Below, piece after piece: positions 34,896-45,336 of a DNA stretch of 64,000 bases. A model generated the notes under the pieces. That model made no database searches. It had not been told where the DNA came from and saw only the letters and a list, made by a program, of their open reading frames with translations. Source of the stretch: Candidatus Binatia bacterium (GTDB lineage: Bacteria; Desulfobacterota; Binatia; UBA1149; CAITLU01). The first letter of the stretch is position 1. Each line of letters starts with the position of its first letter. The stretch is taken from the NCBI GenBank assembly GCA_036493895.1, contig DASXOZ010000013.1:217306-281305 (forward strand). The letters are read 5' to 3'. Made by a program: the position numbers and the translations under genes.

Positions 34896-35807
34896 ATGCC
34901 GAAGCTCGTCGCGCGTGCGGCCGCAAAGCGGAAGCTCGTTTCGCGAGCCGCCGCGCTGCTGGCGCTCCTCGCCAGTCCGCTGATGCTCGCCGCGAGCCCG
35001 GCCGTGCGCGATCCCGCTACTGTCGAATGGGCCCTTCCGGAGCTGCTCGAGCCTTCCGGAATCGTCTGGCACCCGGGCCGCCGTACTCTGTTCGTCGCCG
35101 GCGACGACGGGGACCTCGGCGAAGTTTCGGTGGATGGAAAGCTGCTGCGCAGGTTTCATCTCGGCGGCGACCTCGAGGCGATCACCGTCGATCCCGCGAC
35201 CGGCCTGCTCTACGTCGCGCACGAGGGCCGCGAATGGATCTACGAAGTGCGTCCCGACGATTTCAAGACGCTGCGCCGCATCACGATCGACAGGACCTGG
35301 AAGGGTGATCCGAATTTTCTTCGGCGCGGCGGCGACGGGGTCGAAGGACTGACGTTCGTTCCCGACGACAAGGATCCCGAGGGAGGCCGGTTCTGGGCCG
35401 TCAACCAGTACGATCCCCCGGTGCTCGTCGAGCTCGCGACGCCGCTGCGGTCATCGAAGGAAAAAATGCTGACGGCGACCATCGTGCGCGTAGTCCCGGT
35501 CAGCCCGGCGCCGCTGTCGGAAGTCACGTGGAAGAGCGACACCCGCGAGTTCCTCGTGCTGTCGGCGATCTGGCGCCGCGTGGCCGTCCTCGATGCCGAC
35601 GGCAATTTCGAGCGCAGCGTCCACGTGCCCGGTTTCATGCCCGAGGGGCTCACCCGCCTTCCGGACGGCCGCATCGTGATCGCCCAGGACTCCGGCGGCC
35701 TCGTCCTGTGGAAACCCGACGGCGATCCGTTCCGCGCCGATGTGGCCTCCGGGCCGCCGGCGCCGGCCCCGGGCCAGGCGCCCGGCGCCGCGCGCACCCG
35801 CCACTGA
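34896..35807 (+). CDS. SdiA-regulated-family beta-propeller protein
   Basis: 303 residues from the ATG at 34896; an upstream TTG at 34794 is less likely. A signal sequence (RAAALLALLASPLMLAAS) precedes repeated blades such as SGIVWHPGRRTLFVAGDDG, ITVDPATGLLYVAHEG and EGLTRLPDGRIVIAQDSGG. The pattern matches the SdiA-regulated/esterase-like phytase-type propellers. The C-terminus is Pro/Ala-rich. No enzymatic residue can be pointed out. Confidence 0.7.
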   Translation: MPKLVARAAAKRKLVSRAAALLALLASPLMLAASPAVRDPATVEWALPELLEPSGIVWHPGRRTLFVAGDDGDLGEVSVDGKLLRRFHLGGDLEAITVDPATGLLYVAHEGREWIYEVRPDDFKTLRRITIDRTWKGDPNFLRRGGDGVEGLTFVPDDKDPEGGRFWAVNQYDPPVLVELATPLRSSKEKMLTATIVRVVPVSPAPLSEVTWKSDTREFLVLSAIWRRVAVLDADGNFERSVHVPGFMPEGLTRLPDGRIVIAQDSGGLVLWKPDGDPFRADVASGPPAPAPGQAPGAARTRH

Positions 35808-35900
35808 ATCCGCCGCTGAATCCGCAATGACCCCCTGCCCTGCCGCCGCCTGTCGAGCCGAACGCAAAACTGGTCTAATCTGCGCCTTCCTCGAGAACCC

Positions 35901-37541
35901 ATGACCATACCCAGAGCCTCCCGCAAGGGTGCCGCGCCACGGCCGGCCCGCTTCCTTCCTCCGACGTCCCGCTCCGGCCGCAGGCCGCTTGCCGCGATCG
36001 TGCTCGCGGCCGGCCAGGGCAAGCGCATGCAATCGCCGCGTGCGAAGGTGCTTCACGAGGTGGCCGGCCGCAGCCTGGTCAGCCTCGTGCTGGACGCAGT
36101 GACGCCGCTTTCTCCTTCGCCGCTCGTCGTCGTCGTCGGACATGACGGCGAGCGCGTGCGCGCGACCGTCGAAGCGCGCGCGACGACCGTCGTGCAGCCG
36201 CACCAGCTCGGCACCGGCCACGCGGTGCTGCAGGCAAAGAAGGCGCTCGCCGGCTTCGACGGGGACGTGCTGGTGCTGTGCGGCGACGCACCGCTGCTGC
36301 GCACCGGGACGATGCGCGAGCTCGTGCGCCTGCACCGGCGCGTCGGCGCCAGGGCCACCGTGCTCAGCGCGATCGTCGACGACCCGACCGGCTACGGGCG
36401 CATCGTGCGCGGCAGTGCCGGCGGCGACATCCGCATCATCGAGGAAGCCGACGCCGACGAGGACCAGCTCGAGATCTGCGAGATCAACACCGGAACCTGG
36501 TGTTTCCAGGCTTCGTTCCTTTTCCACGAGCTCGCGCGCCTCGGACGCAACAACGCCCAGAACGAGTACTACCTGACCGATCTCATCGAGGCCGCCTCTG
36601 CCGAGAACGCGGCAAGCTGCGTCGCGCTCGAGGACGGCGACGAAGGCCACGGGGTCAATACCCGCGCCGATCTCGCGCGCATCGAGGGCCTGATGCAGGA
36701 ACGCCTGATCGACGGGGCGTTGCAGGACGGAGTGACTTTCCTCGATCCGGCCACCGCGATGCTTTCGGTGACGACGAAGTTCGGCGCCGACACCGTGGTC
36801 GGACCGAACGTGCGGTTCGAAGGACAGGTCACGATCGGAAGCGGCTGCACGATCGAAGGCAACGCCCATCTTCGCAACACCGTCGTCGGCGACGGCGCGC
36901 TGCTGCGCTGGGGCGTGGTTGCCGACGGCGCCCGCATCGGGCGCGGCGCCCGCATCGGCCCGTTCGCCCACCTGCGGCCCGACGCGGAGCTGGCCGAAGA
37001 AGTGCACATCGGCAACTTCGTCGAGGTCAAGAAAGCGACGATCGGCGCCCGCTCGAAGGCCAACCACCTCGCCTACATCGGCGATTCCAGCGTCGGCACC
37101 GACGTCAACATCGGAGCCGGCACGATCACCTGCAACTATGACGGTTTTGACAAGCACCGCACCGTGATCGGCGACCGCGTGCAGATCGGCAGCGACACCC
37201 AGCTCGTCGCGCCGGTGACCGTCGGCGCCGATGCGTACATTGCGGCCGGCTCGACGATCTCGCGCGACGTCGAGCCCGGCTCGCTGGCGTTCAACGACAA
37301 GCCGCAGCGCGGCCGCGCGGGGTGGGTCGAGGCCTTCCGCAAACGCACGCGTCCGGCGGCCGGCGCCAAGCTCGTCGCGAAGCCCGCCAAGCCCGTAAAG
37401 GCCACTGCCAAGCCGGGCAGCACGGCCGCCAAGCCGGGCAAGACCGCCGGCAAGTCCCGCAACCCTTCCTTGAAAACCGGCAAATCCGCCGCCGCTGCCG
37501 GCAAGCCGCGCGCGGGCAAACGATCGAAGGCGAGGCGCTGA
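35901..37541 (+). CDS. glmU: Bifunctional GlmU (UDP-GlcNAc pyrophosphorylase/acetyltransferase) with basic tail
   Basis: 546 residues against about 455 in E. coli. The pyrophosphorylase signature LAAGQGKRMQSPRAKVLH begins near residue 35, and the left-handed beta-helix with VHIGNFVEVKK and NIGAGTITCNYDG fills residues 260-465. The extra length is a 30-residue N-terminal extension and about 70 C-terminal residues rich in Lys, Ala, Pro and Gly, resembling histone H1-like tails. It makes UDP-GlcNAc for peptidoglycan and lipid A. glmS follows 5 bases downstream. Confidence 0.96.
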   Translation: MTIPRASRKGAAPRPARFLPPTSRSGRRPLAAIVLAAGQGKRMQSPRAKVLHEVAGRSLVSLVLDAVTPLSPSPLVVVVGHDGERVRATVEARATTVVQPHQLGTGHAVLQAKKALAGFDGDVLVLCGDAPLLRTGTMRELVRLHRRVGARATVLSAIVDDPTGYGRIVRGSAGGDIRIIEEADADEDQLEICEINTGTWCFQASFLFHELARLGRNNAQNEYYLTDLIEAASAENAASCVALEDGDEGHGVNTRADLARIEGLMQERLIDGALQDGVTFLDPATAMLSVTTKFGADTVVGPNVRFEGQVTIGSGCTIEGNAHLRNTVVGDGALLRWGVVADGARIGRGARIGPFAHLRPDAELAEEVHIGNFVEVKKATIGARSKANHLAYIGDSSVGTDVNIGAGTITCNYDGFDKHRTVIGDRVQIGSDTQLVAPVTVGADAYIAAGSTISRDVEPGSLAFNDKPQRGRAGWVEAFRKRTRPAAGAKLVAKPAKPVKATAKPGSTAAKPGKTAGKSRNPSLKTGKSAAAAGKPRAGKRSKARR

Positions 37542-37546
37542 CGGCC

Positions 37547-39376
<1,830 letters not shown>

Positions 39377-39395
39377 CGCGGCCGCGCCGACCGTC

Positions 39396-40289
39396 ATGGA
39401 CACGAATGGATCCCTCCGCGAGTCGCGGACAAGTCCGCACCCGTGGGAGGCCGGCGTTGCCGCCTGCCCGCCGCCATGGCGGGTCGCCGCATCGGTGTTC
39501 GTCGTCTTCGCGCGAGGCAGCCTTCTCGTCACCGTCGCGTACGTCATGTTCTCGGGCAACCCGCCGCTCAATCCGCTCAAGCAGATGCGGCTCTTCGCAG
39601 GCCTGTTCCTCGCCCCCGAAGCCGCTGCCTGGTGCATCGCCAGGGCGTTCGCCGGCCGGCTCCGCGTCGAGGACGGCGCGCTGGTGCTCGAGCAGCGCGA
39701 GCGCAGCACCGAGATTCCGGTAGGCGCAATCGCAGCGATCGAGCCGTGGCGAGTGCCGCTTCCGGGTCCGGGGCTGTGGCTGCGGCTGAGGTCGGGACGC
39801 CGCTTCTCGCTGGCGCTGCAGGTCGCCGACATCGTCGGCCTCATCGATGCGCTCGGCGCGGCGGGCGCGAGCGACGAGGTACGCGAGGTGCTCGGCACCT
39901 TCGCGGTGCGCTACGCGAACGCGCGCTACGCCAACCGGCCGGGGCGTCTCGACAACCCCGTCCTCAAGTTCGTCGCCTTTTCCCTGGTGCCGACGTTGCC
40001 GGTGTTCCGGCTTCACCAGTACATCACGTACGGCGGCACCTTCGGCGAGTACTACACCTTCGGCCTGCAGGCCTACCTGCTCGCATTCGCGATCTGGTGG
40101 GTGTCCTGGTCGATCTACCTCGTGATGATCGCGGCGGTGTTCCGCGTCGCCCTCGAGGCGGCCTGCATGGCCGGGACGCTGGCGGCGCCGTCGCGGGCCA
40201 TCGCCGTTCGCCGCTCCATGGAGATCGTCGGCAAGCTGGCCTTCTTCATCGGCATCCCCGCGTGGATCATTCTCAGGCTGACGGCCTGA
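39396..40289 (+). CDS. Membrane protein of unknown function
   Basis: 297 residues. Hydrophobic segments lie at about 30-55, 60-80, 180-205, 220-250 and 275-295, with a soluble PH-like section (LRVEDGALVLEQRERSTEIP) between. No family recognised. It follows glmS by 19 bases and the intrinsic terminator lies about 140 bases after its stop, so it is probably the last gene of the glmU-glmS transcript. Confidence 0.65.
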   Translation: MDTNGSLRESRTSPHPWEAGVAACPPPWRVAASVFVVFARGSLLVTVAYVMFSGNPPLNPLKQMRLFAGLFLAPEAAAWCIARAFAGRLRVEDGALVLEQRERSTEIPVGAIAAIEPWRVPLPGPGLWLRLRSGRRFSLALQVADIVGLIDALGAAGASDEVREVLGTFAVRYANARYANRPGRLDNPVLKFVAFSLVPTLPVFRLHQYITYGGTFGEYYTFGLQAYLLAFAIWWVSWSIYLVMIAAVFRVALEAACMAGTLAAPSRAIAVRRSMEIVGKLAFFIGIPAWIILRLTA

Positions 40290-40429
40290 TCGCCCGCGAC
40301 CGGCCCGAAGTGCGGTCCGGACTGCCGGGGACGCTCGGTGACGCATTGCGCAATCCCGCCCTAGCTCTCCGGCCATTGAAAACAGGCAGCGGCGCTTACA
40401 AGCCGTAACTGACCGCGGTCCAGAACGAC

Positions 40430-40469
40430 GAAGGCCCGGGTGCGGTGTGCACCCGGGCCTTCTTTTTTT
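40430..40469 (+). terminator. Intrinsic terminator
   Basis: A perfect 14-bp stem (GAAGGCCCGGGTGC at 40430-40443 with its complement at 40449-40462), a 5-base loop and seven T residues (40463-40469). It is oriented for the plus strand and ends the glmU-glmS-membrane protein unit. Confidence 0.95.
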
Positions 40470-40517
40470 CGCGACCGAGCCCTGCCGCGAAGTTCGGATC
40501 GCGGCCGCGAAGTCAGG

Positions 40518-41618
40518 TCACGGGGTGGCCGGGTTGAAGACCGACAGGCCCCAGCCCATGCGCTCGTGGCCGTAATGGTTCCAGAACGGGTTCTTTCCGC
40601 CTACGTACTGGCTGTCCGTCAGGTCCGGCGTCGACGAGCCGCTCGCGGTGCCGCCCGGGATGATGCCGGTCGAGACCGTCCCGCCGTCGTAGGTCGGGTG
40701 CGTGTCGTCGGACTGGATGTAGTCGTAGCTGGTCGACGACGTCGCGTAGTGGGTGTTGGCGTCGCGGATCGTGGACTTCAGCGTCGACGTGATGCGCGTG
40801 ACGTAGGCCGCCTCGGTCTCGCCCTGGACGTACTTGAGGGCGGTCGAGTCGACCTGGCCGTCGCCGTTGCTGTCGTAGTCCGCGCCCATGAAATTCGCGA
40901 AGTTGTCGTTACACTTGAAGCCATACGTATTCGCGAAGTTGCAGGCCCTCCAGTTCATGTGGGCCAGGTAGGGCAGGAACTTGTTGCGCATGTTGACCGT
41001 CGCACCCGTGGTCGCGTCCTTGCAGGTGCTCTGCACGTTGTCGGCGTTGTAGCCGGGGTAGTACAGGTTCGAGATCGATTTGACCTTCACGCCCGAGTAC
41101 ACGTGCGCGTTGATGTAGGTCATCGCATTCTGCTGGTACGTCGTGCAGTTGTTCAGCGCGGTGTCCAGAACCCCAAAGTTGCAGGTACCGCTCTGGCCCT
41201 TCAGGTTGCTGCGGGACTGCAGGCCGTCGTTGCCGCACATCTCGAAGCTGACTGCACGGACGTTGCTCGGCGTCATGTACGAGGACTCCGAGACGATCTT
41301 GTTGTTGTAGACGTCCGAGGCCACCGCGCCGGACTTGCAGCGGTTCTGGATATCCATGTCGGCGTTCCAGGCGTGCTGGAGGTAGTCCGCATTGACGGTA
41401 TTGGCCGAGAACAGTGCGAGGTCCCAAATCGAAGTGTCGTAGCCGGCGTAGATCGAGTCACCGTAGGCGACCACGCGGTACTTGGCCGACGTGTTCGGAC
41501 GGTCGATCGTCCACGAAAGATTCTGAGTCAGCGTGCTGGCGTAGGCCTCGCTTCCTACCACCAGAAATCCCATGACAGACAGCAGCGCCAGTCTCCGCTG
41601 CAAATTCCTCTGATTCAT
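40518..41618 (-). CDS. Secreted SGNH/GDSL-family hydrolase
   Basis: 366 residues; ATG with GGAGGG six bases upstream. A signal peptide ends near GSEAYAS. SGNH blocks: AYGDSIYAG (Ser55), CGND (Asn130) and DDTHPT with the catalytic Asp304 and His307. The region around residues 240-260 (YDSNGDGQVDS) resembles a calcium-binding loop. It is rich in Asn, Ser, Thr and Tyr, as in extracellular enzymes. Probable esterase on polysaccharide or lipid. It is a single gene with a long upstream region. Confidence 0.85.
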   Translation of the reverse strand: MNQRNLQRRLALLSVMGFLVVGSEAYASTLTQNLSWTIDRPNTSAKYRVVAYGDSIYAGYDTSIWDLALFSANTVNADYLQHAWNADMDIQNRCKSGAVASDVYNNKIVSESSYMTPSNVRAVSFEMCGNDGLQSRSNLKGQSGTCNFGVLDTALNNCTTYQQNAMTYINAHVYSGVKVKSISNLYYPGYNADNVQSTCKDATTGATVNMRNKFLPYLAHMNWRACNFANTYGFKCNDNFANFMGADYDSNGDGQVDSTALKYVQGETEAAYVTRITSTLKSTIRDANTHYATSSTSYDYIQSDDTHPTYDGGTVSTGIIPGGTASGSSTPDLTDSQYVGGKNPFWNHYGHERMGWGLSVFNPATP

Positions 41619-41848
41619 TTCGTGCCCTCCAAAAACCCTTGTTGTGTATTAAGCGTCGCGGCCCTTGTCCCAGGGTGGTCTCCGCGGTCGAAGAGGGGTG
41701 TACCATCCAATCTGCCGCCACGCCAGAGTTTTGGAAGATAAAAAAACGCGGTAAGTGCCGGTATCCAGTGAGTTTTTTCGTCATTACCGAACGCAACTGC
41801 GTACTGTAAGCTTTCCTAGGCCCCCAGTCTGGACGCCGGTCGCCGGCC

Positions 41849-41920
41849 GTGCGGGCAGCAACCCGCACAAGTGAACGCCGCCACTCCTCTCAACGCCCGT
41901 CTGCGGGCATCGACCCGCAG
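41849..41920. repeat. Two REP-like hairpins
   Basis: GTGCGGG-CAGCAA-CCCGCAC (41849-41868) and CTGCGGG-CATCGA-CCCGCAG (41901-41920): both are 7-bp perfect stems with 6-base loops sharing the core GCGGGCA and CCCGCA, 52 bases apart. Paired hairpins of this size are a feature of REP elements. Confidence 0.7.
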
Positions 41921-41957
41921 CCGCCAAGAATTGCGGACAACCACTATTACACAGTGA

Positions 41958-42032
41958 GAATGGGGTCAGGCACCACAGGAATGGGGTCAGGCACCAGAGG
42001 AATAGGGTCAGGCACCAGCGAGTCAGGCACCA
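41958..42032. repeat. 21-bp tandem repeat with GGGGTCAGGCACC core
   Basis: Copies begin at 41958, 41979 and 42000 (period 21), and a truncated fourth ends at 42032. The core GAATGGGGTCAGGCACCA is conserved with one change in copy 3. I recall this core from intergenic repeats of many environmental bacteria, often near REP-associated transposases; no transposase is in this window. Confidence 0.85.
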
Positions 42033-42076
42033 GCCAGCCGGCACCTCGCACCCGCAAACCCCTGCCGCCCCGATCG

Positions 42077-43309
42077 CTACGCCACCGGACAGTCGAGCAC
42101 GACGCCGGGACTGCCGACGGCGGCCTTCAGGATCTTCAGCGCGTCGCCGGCGGTGATGGTGCCGCTGTCGTCGACATCGCAGCGGGCCAGCGTGCAAGCG
42201 GACGCGAGGCCCACCGATTCCTTGAGAGCGGCCAGCGCATCGCCCGCTTCGAGGATCCCGTCGTTGTTGGCATCGCCGCAATGGGACGGCAGCGTCGAGG
42301 TCGTCGTCGGCGCCGTCGTCGTCGTGGGCGCGACGCAGTCGACGCCGCTGGCCGACAGGGTCGGCAGGCCGGCCGGCGCACCGGAAGCGTCGTTGGCTGC
42401 AAGAGCCTTGACCACGAAGGCCGACGGCCCGGCAACCTCGCTGACCGGAACGAAATTGCACGTGACCAGGTCCGCCGGCCCGTGGAAGGCCGTCACCGAG
42501 ACGAGGTCCACGGTCATCGTACGGGGTTCCGAGCTTTCGATCCCGATGCCGGCCGAGGAGAGGAGACTCGCGCAGGAGGCCGACGGAACCTGCGGCAGAC
42601 GGCCGCCGGCCTTCGAATAGTCGATGCTGAAGCGCACCCGCGCCAGGCTCGTCGCCGAATCCACGCGGAACTTCACGGTACAGTCCCGGGGCTCCAGCGT
42701 CGTGGTCGTCGTGCTCGACGGCGCACGGGTGGTGGTCGTCACCGTCGTGGTCGTCGTCGTGGTCGTGCCCGCATCGCCGCAACGGATGGTCCCGATGCTG
42801 ACCGACGGAAGCGGATCGATCGCGACACTGGCGGCGTCGCGGGCGCTGACGGTGACGAGTTGGGAAAAATCGTCAGCGGTCGGCGTGCTGGCGCCGGCCG
42901 AATAGACGTCGCAGCGCAGGACTTCCGACGAGGGCGGTGCACCGGCCGCCGACGCGAACGCAACCGTCAGCGCTCCCGCCTGGGAGCCGAGGAAATGGTT
43001 GGCGGCCGCTGCGGCCGACCCGGGCGCCACGCCGGTGCAGCGCACCTGCCCCTGCGGGTCGAGCGGAAAAATCTTCGGCCGCAGGTACTGGACCGTGAAG
43101 TCGAGCAGGCCCGCCGAGGTGTGCTCGCCGAGAGGACCGACATCGAATGCGACGTCGCAATGGGTACGCGTCGAATCCGCGTACGCCGCCGGGGACGCGG
43201 CAGCGAGGATCGCCACGACGAGCAGACTGAGCGGAGCCAGCACGATGAGCAGGATGCTCAGACGGGCCGCCGCCGCGGCGCCCGCAGGCCACGCAGGATT
43301 GGAAAGCAT
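42077..43309 (-). CDS. Secreted cohesin-like/dockerin-like protein with Thr-rich linkers
   Basis: 410 residues from the ATG at 43309 (a GTG at 43327 is possible). A long signal or anchor helix lies at about 14-42. Then come two related beta-sandwich domains (about 50-175 and 207-325) that resemble cohesins, each followed by a Thr-rich linker. The C-terminal 70 residues hold a dockerin-like pair of calcium loops: DANNDGILEAGDAL and DVDDSGTITAGDAL. Cohesin-like and dockerin-like parts in one chain suggest self-assembly or surface attachment (inference). Confidence 0.7.
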   Translation of the reverse strand: MLSNPAWPAGAAAAARLSILLIVLAPLSLLVVAILAAASPAAYADSTRTHCDVAFDVGPLGEHTSAGLLDFTVQYLRPKIFPLDPQGQVRCTGVAPGSAAAAANHFLGSQAGALTVAFASAAGAPPSSEVLRCDVYSAGASTPTADDFSQLVTVSARDAASVAIDPLPSVSIGTIRCGDAGTTTTTTTTVTTTTRAPSSTTTTTLEPRDCTVKFRVDSATSLARVRFSIDYSKAGGRLPQVPSASCASLLSSAGIGIESSEPRTMTVDLVSVTAFHGPADLVTCNFVPVSEVAGPSAFVVKALAANDASGAPAGLPTLSASGVDCVAPTTTTAPTTTSTLPSHCGDANNDGILEAGDALAALKESVGLASACTLARCDVDDSGTITAGDALKILKAAVGSPGVVLDCPVA

Positions 43310-43441
43310 CGGCAAGAACTTGCGCACGGGGAGCCAGCTTACGCCGTGCGCGTCGGGACTTCCCCTCCCGATCTCCAGCTTGACGCCCCAGCCGCGCCGC
43401 GCCGCTTGGACCCGCCCGGCCGACGCGCTACGGTCCCTCGC

Positions 43442-43942
43442 ATGAGCAGCCTCCACGACTTTTCGATTCGCAGCATCGACGGCAACCCGCGCTCTCTTGC
43501 CGAGCTCGCGGGCAAGACCGTGCTCATCGTCAACGTCGCATCGCAGTGCGGCCTTACTCCGCAGTATGCCGGGCTCGAGGACCTGCAGAAGAAGTACGCG
43601 GCTCGCGGCTTTACGGTGCTCGGGTTCCCGTGCAACCAATTCGCGGGACAGGAGCCCGGCAACGAAACCGAAATCGCGTCGTTCTGCTCCACGACGTACG
43701 GCGTGACGTTCCCGCTCGCCTCCAAGATCGACGTCAACGGCGACGGCCGTGATCCGCTGTACGCGTGGCTGACCGGCGAGCCGACGTCGCCCGACGGTCC
43801 CGGCGACATCAAGTGGAACTTCGCCAAATTCCTCGTCGGCGCCGACGGCTGCGTGATCGGACGCTACTCGCCGATGGTCACTCCCGAAGACCCCGCGCTG
43901 GTCGCAGACATCGAGAAGGCGCTGTCGGCAGCTTCGCGATGA
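43442..43942 (+). CDS. Glutathione peroxidase-family thiol peroxidase
   Basis: 166 residues. Peroxidatic Cys36 is in NVASQCGLTPQY, followed by FPCNQFAGQEPG with Gln70 and KWNFAKF with Trp125 and Asn126, the complete catalytic set. The Cys replaces selenocysteine as in most bacterial forms. It reduces hydroperoxides, probably with thioredoxin. The stop overlaps the start of the RibB gene (ATGA). Confidence 0.93.
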   Translation: MSSLHDFSIRSIDGNPRSLAELAGKTVLIVNVASQCGLTPQYAGLEDLQKKYAARGFTVLGFPCNQFAGQEPGNETEIASFCSTTYGVTFPLASKIDVNGDGRDPLYAWLTGEPTSPDGPGDIKWNFAKFLVGADGCVIGRYSPMVTPEDPALVADIEKALSAASR

Positions 43943-45078
43943 CGATGTTCGCGAAGGCCGGCGAAGGCGGCCGCGCTTCGCCGATCGCGCCCGTGGCCGA
44001 GGTGATCGAAGAGATCCGCCGCGGCCGCATGATCGTCCTCATGGACGACGAGGACCGCGAGAACGAAGGCGACATCGTCGTCGCAGCCGAGAAGGTCACC
44101 GTCCACCAGGTGAACTTCATGATCCGCCACGCTCGCGGCCTGATCTGCATGCCGATCACCGAGGAGCGCATGCAGAAGCTCGGCCTGAGAATGATGGTGC
44201 CCGAGAACACCGCGCCTCTCGGCACGGGCTTCACGGTCTCGATCGACGCGCGCTCGTGCACGGCGGGAGGTGTCACGGCCGCCGACCGCTGCCGCACGAT
44301 CCGGCTTGCCGCCGACCCTTCGGCCGACGCCGGCGACTTCGTGATCCCGGGACACATCTTCCCGCTGCGCTCGCGGGAAGGTGGAGTGCTGGTGCGCACC
44401 GGCCAGACCGAGGGCTCGATCGACCTTTGCCGGCTCGCCGGCCTGCAACCCGCCGGTGTCATCTGCGAGATCCTGAAGGAAGACGGCACGATGGCGCGGC
44501 TTCCGGATCTCGTCGCCTTCGCCGAGACCCACGGCCTGAAGATCTCCACGGTAGCCGACCTGATCCAGTACCGGCTCCACAACGAGTCGCTGGTAAGCCG
44601 GGTGGCCACGGCGAGGCTTCCCACGCGCTACGGCGGCGAGTTCACCGCCCACGTCTATCGCTCCAGCGTCGAGGAAGGGGAACACATCGCGCTGGTCAAG
44701 GGCGCGATCGATCCGGAAAAACCTCTGCTGGTGCGCGCCCATGCCGAATACCTGCCCGGCGACGTGTTCGCGTCCGCGCAGCGCAATACGGGTGATGTAC
44801 TTCACAGATCGATGGCGAAGATCGCTGCCGACGGCGAAGGGGTGCTGCTGTACGTCCGGCGCCACCGGCGCGGCGCAGAGATGCTTGCCGAAGGCGGCGG
44901 CGGCCCCGCCACCACCAATCCGAACGTGCGCCTGGCCAGTTTCAAGGACTACGGAATCGGCGCCCAGATCCTTCGCGACCTCGGCGTGCGCCGTATCCGC
45001 CTGCTGACGAACTCCCCGTTCCGTCTGCCGAACCTGGCCGGCTACGGCCTGGAAGTCGTCGAAGTCGTTCCCGTCTGA
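43939..45078 (+). CDS. ribB: DHBP synthase (RibB) with degenerate RibA domain
   Basis: 379 residues. The RibB half has DDEDRENEGD, RHARGLICMPIT and GFTVSIDAR as expected, but Gln156 stands where E. coli His153 binds metal (GQTEG for GHTEA). The RibA half starts near residue 228; the zinc cysteines of C-GD-CDC are replaced by Tyr271, Arg282 and Thr284, and the GTP-binding core is eroded. It therefore should make 3,4-dihydroxybutanone phosphate for riboflavin but not hydrolyse GTP. A similar variant, RibBX, is known in Proteobacteria. The start overlaps the peroxidase stop. Confidence 0.88.
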   Translation: MTMFAKAGEGGRASPIAPVAEVIEEIRRGRMIVLMDDEDRENEGDIVVAAEKVTVHQVNFMIRHARGLICMPITEERMQKLGLRMMVPENTAPLGTGFTVSIDARSCTAGGVTAADRCRTIRLAADPSADAGDFVIPGHIFPLRSREGGVLVRTGQTEGSIDLCRLAGLQPAGVICEILKEDGTMARLPDLVAFAETHGLKISTVADLIQYRLHNESLVSRVATARLPTRYGGEFTAHVYRSSVEEGEHIALVKGAIDPEKPLLVRAHAEYLPGDVFASAQRNTGDVLHRSMAKIAADGEGVLLYVRRHRRGAEMLAEGGGGPATTNPNVRLASFKDYGIGAQILRDLGVRRIRLLTNSPFRLPNLAGYGLEVVEVVPV

Positions 45079-45336
45079 AAGGGCGGGTCCACGGCCGGCC
45101 GGACAAGGCGAAACGCCGATTTCCCGCTCCCGGACGCGCGGTTGCCGCCCGCGCCGTCGCCGCACATGCGGACCGCGTGCGATCGAGACCGCGGGGTCCG
45201 ACGGCGTCCGGAAGGGAAAGTAGACGAAGCCCTAGCAATGTCGGGGGCTTTCGGTTACCAACGACGTGTACGGATCGGTGCGGGTACCGCCAGGCCAGAA
45301 TCGCGGTAGCCGGCCGTGTACCTCCAGGAGGTCGTC

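Larger units (their letters stand above)
41619..42076. other. Long intergenic region (458 bases) with REP-like elements
   Basis: The part next to the SGNH gene (41640-41815) is less G+C-rich, with A/T runs, and probably holds its promoter, though no clear -10/-35 pair can be named. The part next to the dockerin-like gene carries two small perfect hairpins and a 21-bp repeat, described separately. No coding frame here looks real. Confidence 0.7.

Noticed and set aside
37542..37546. glmS ribozyme
   Set aside because: Only five bases lie between glmU and glmS; no room for the ribozyme.
41941..42060. Peptide repeat WCLTPFL in a minus-strand frame
   Set aside because: It is the translation of the 21-bp DNA repeat, whose period is a multiple of three; not a gene.
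45219..45336. Possible riboswitch before the FecR gene (AAGCCC/GGGCTT hairpin and GGTAGCCGG)
   Set aside because: Parts recall c-di-GMP-I riboswitches, but the conserved core does not align; left unannotated.
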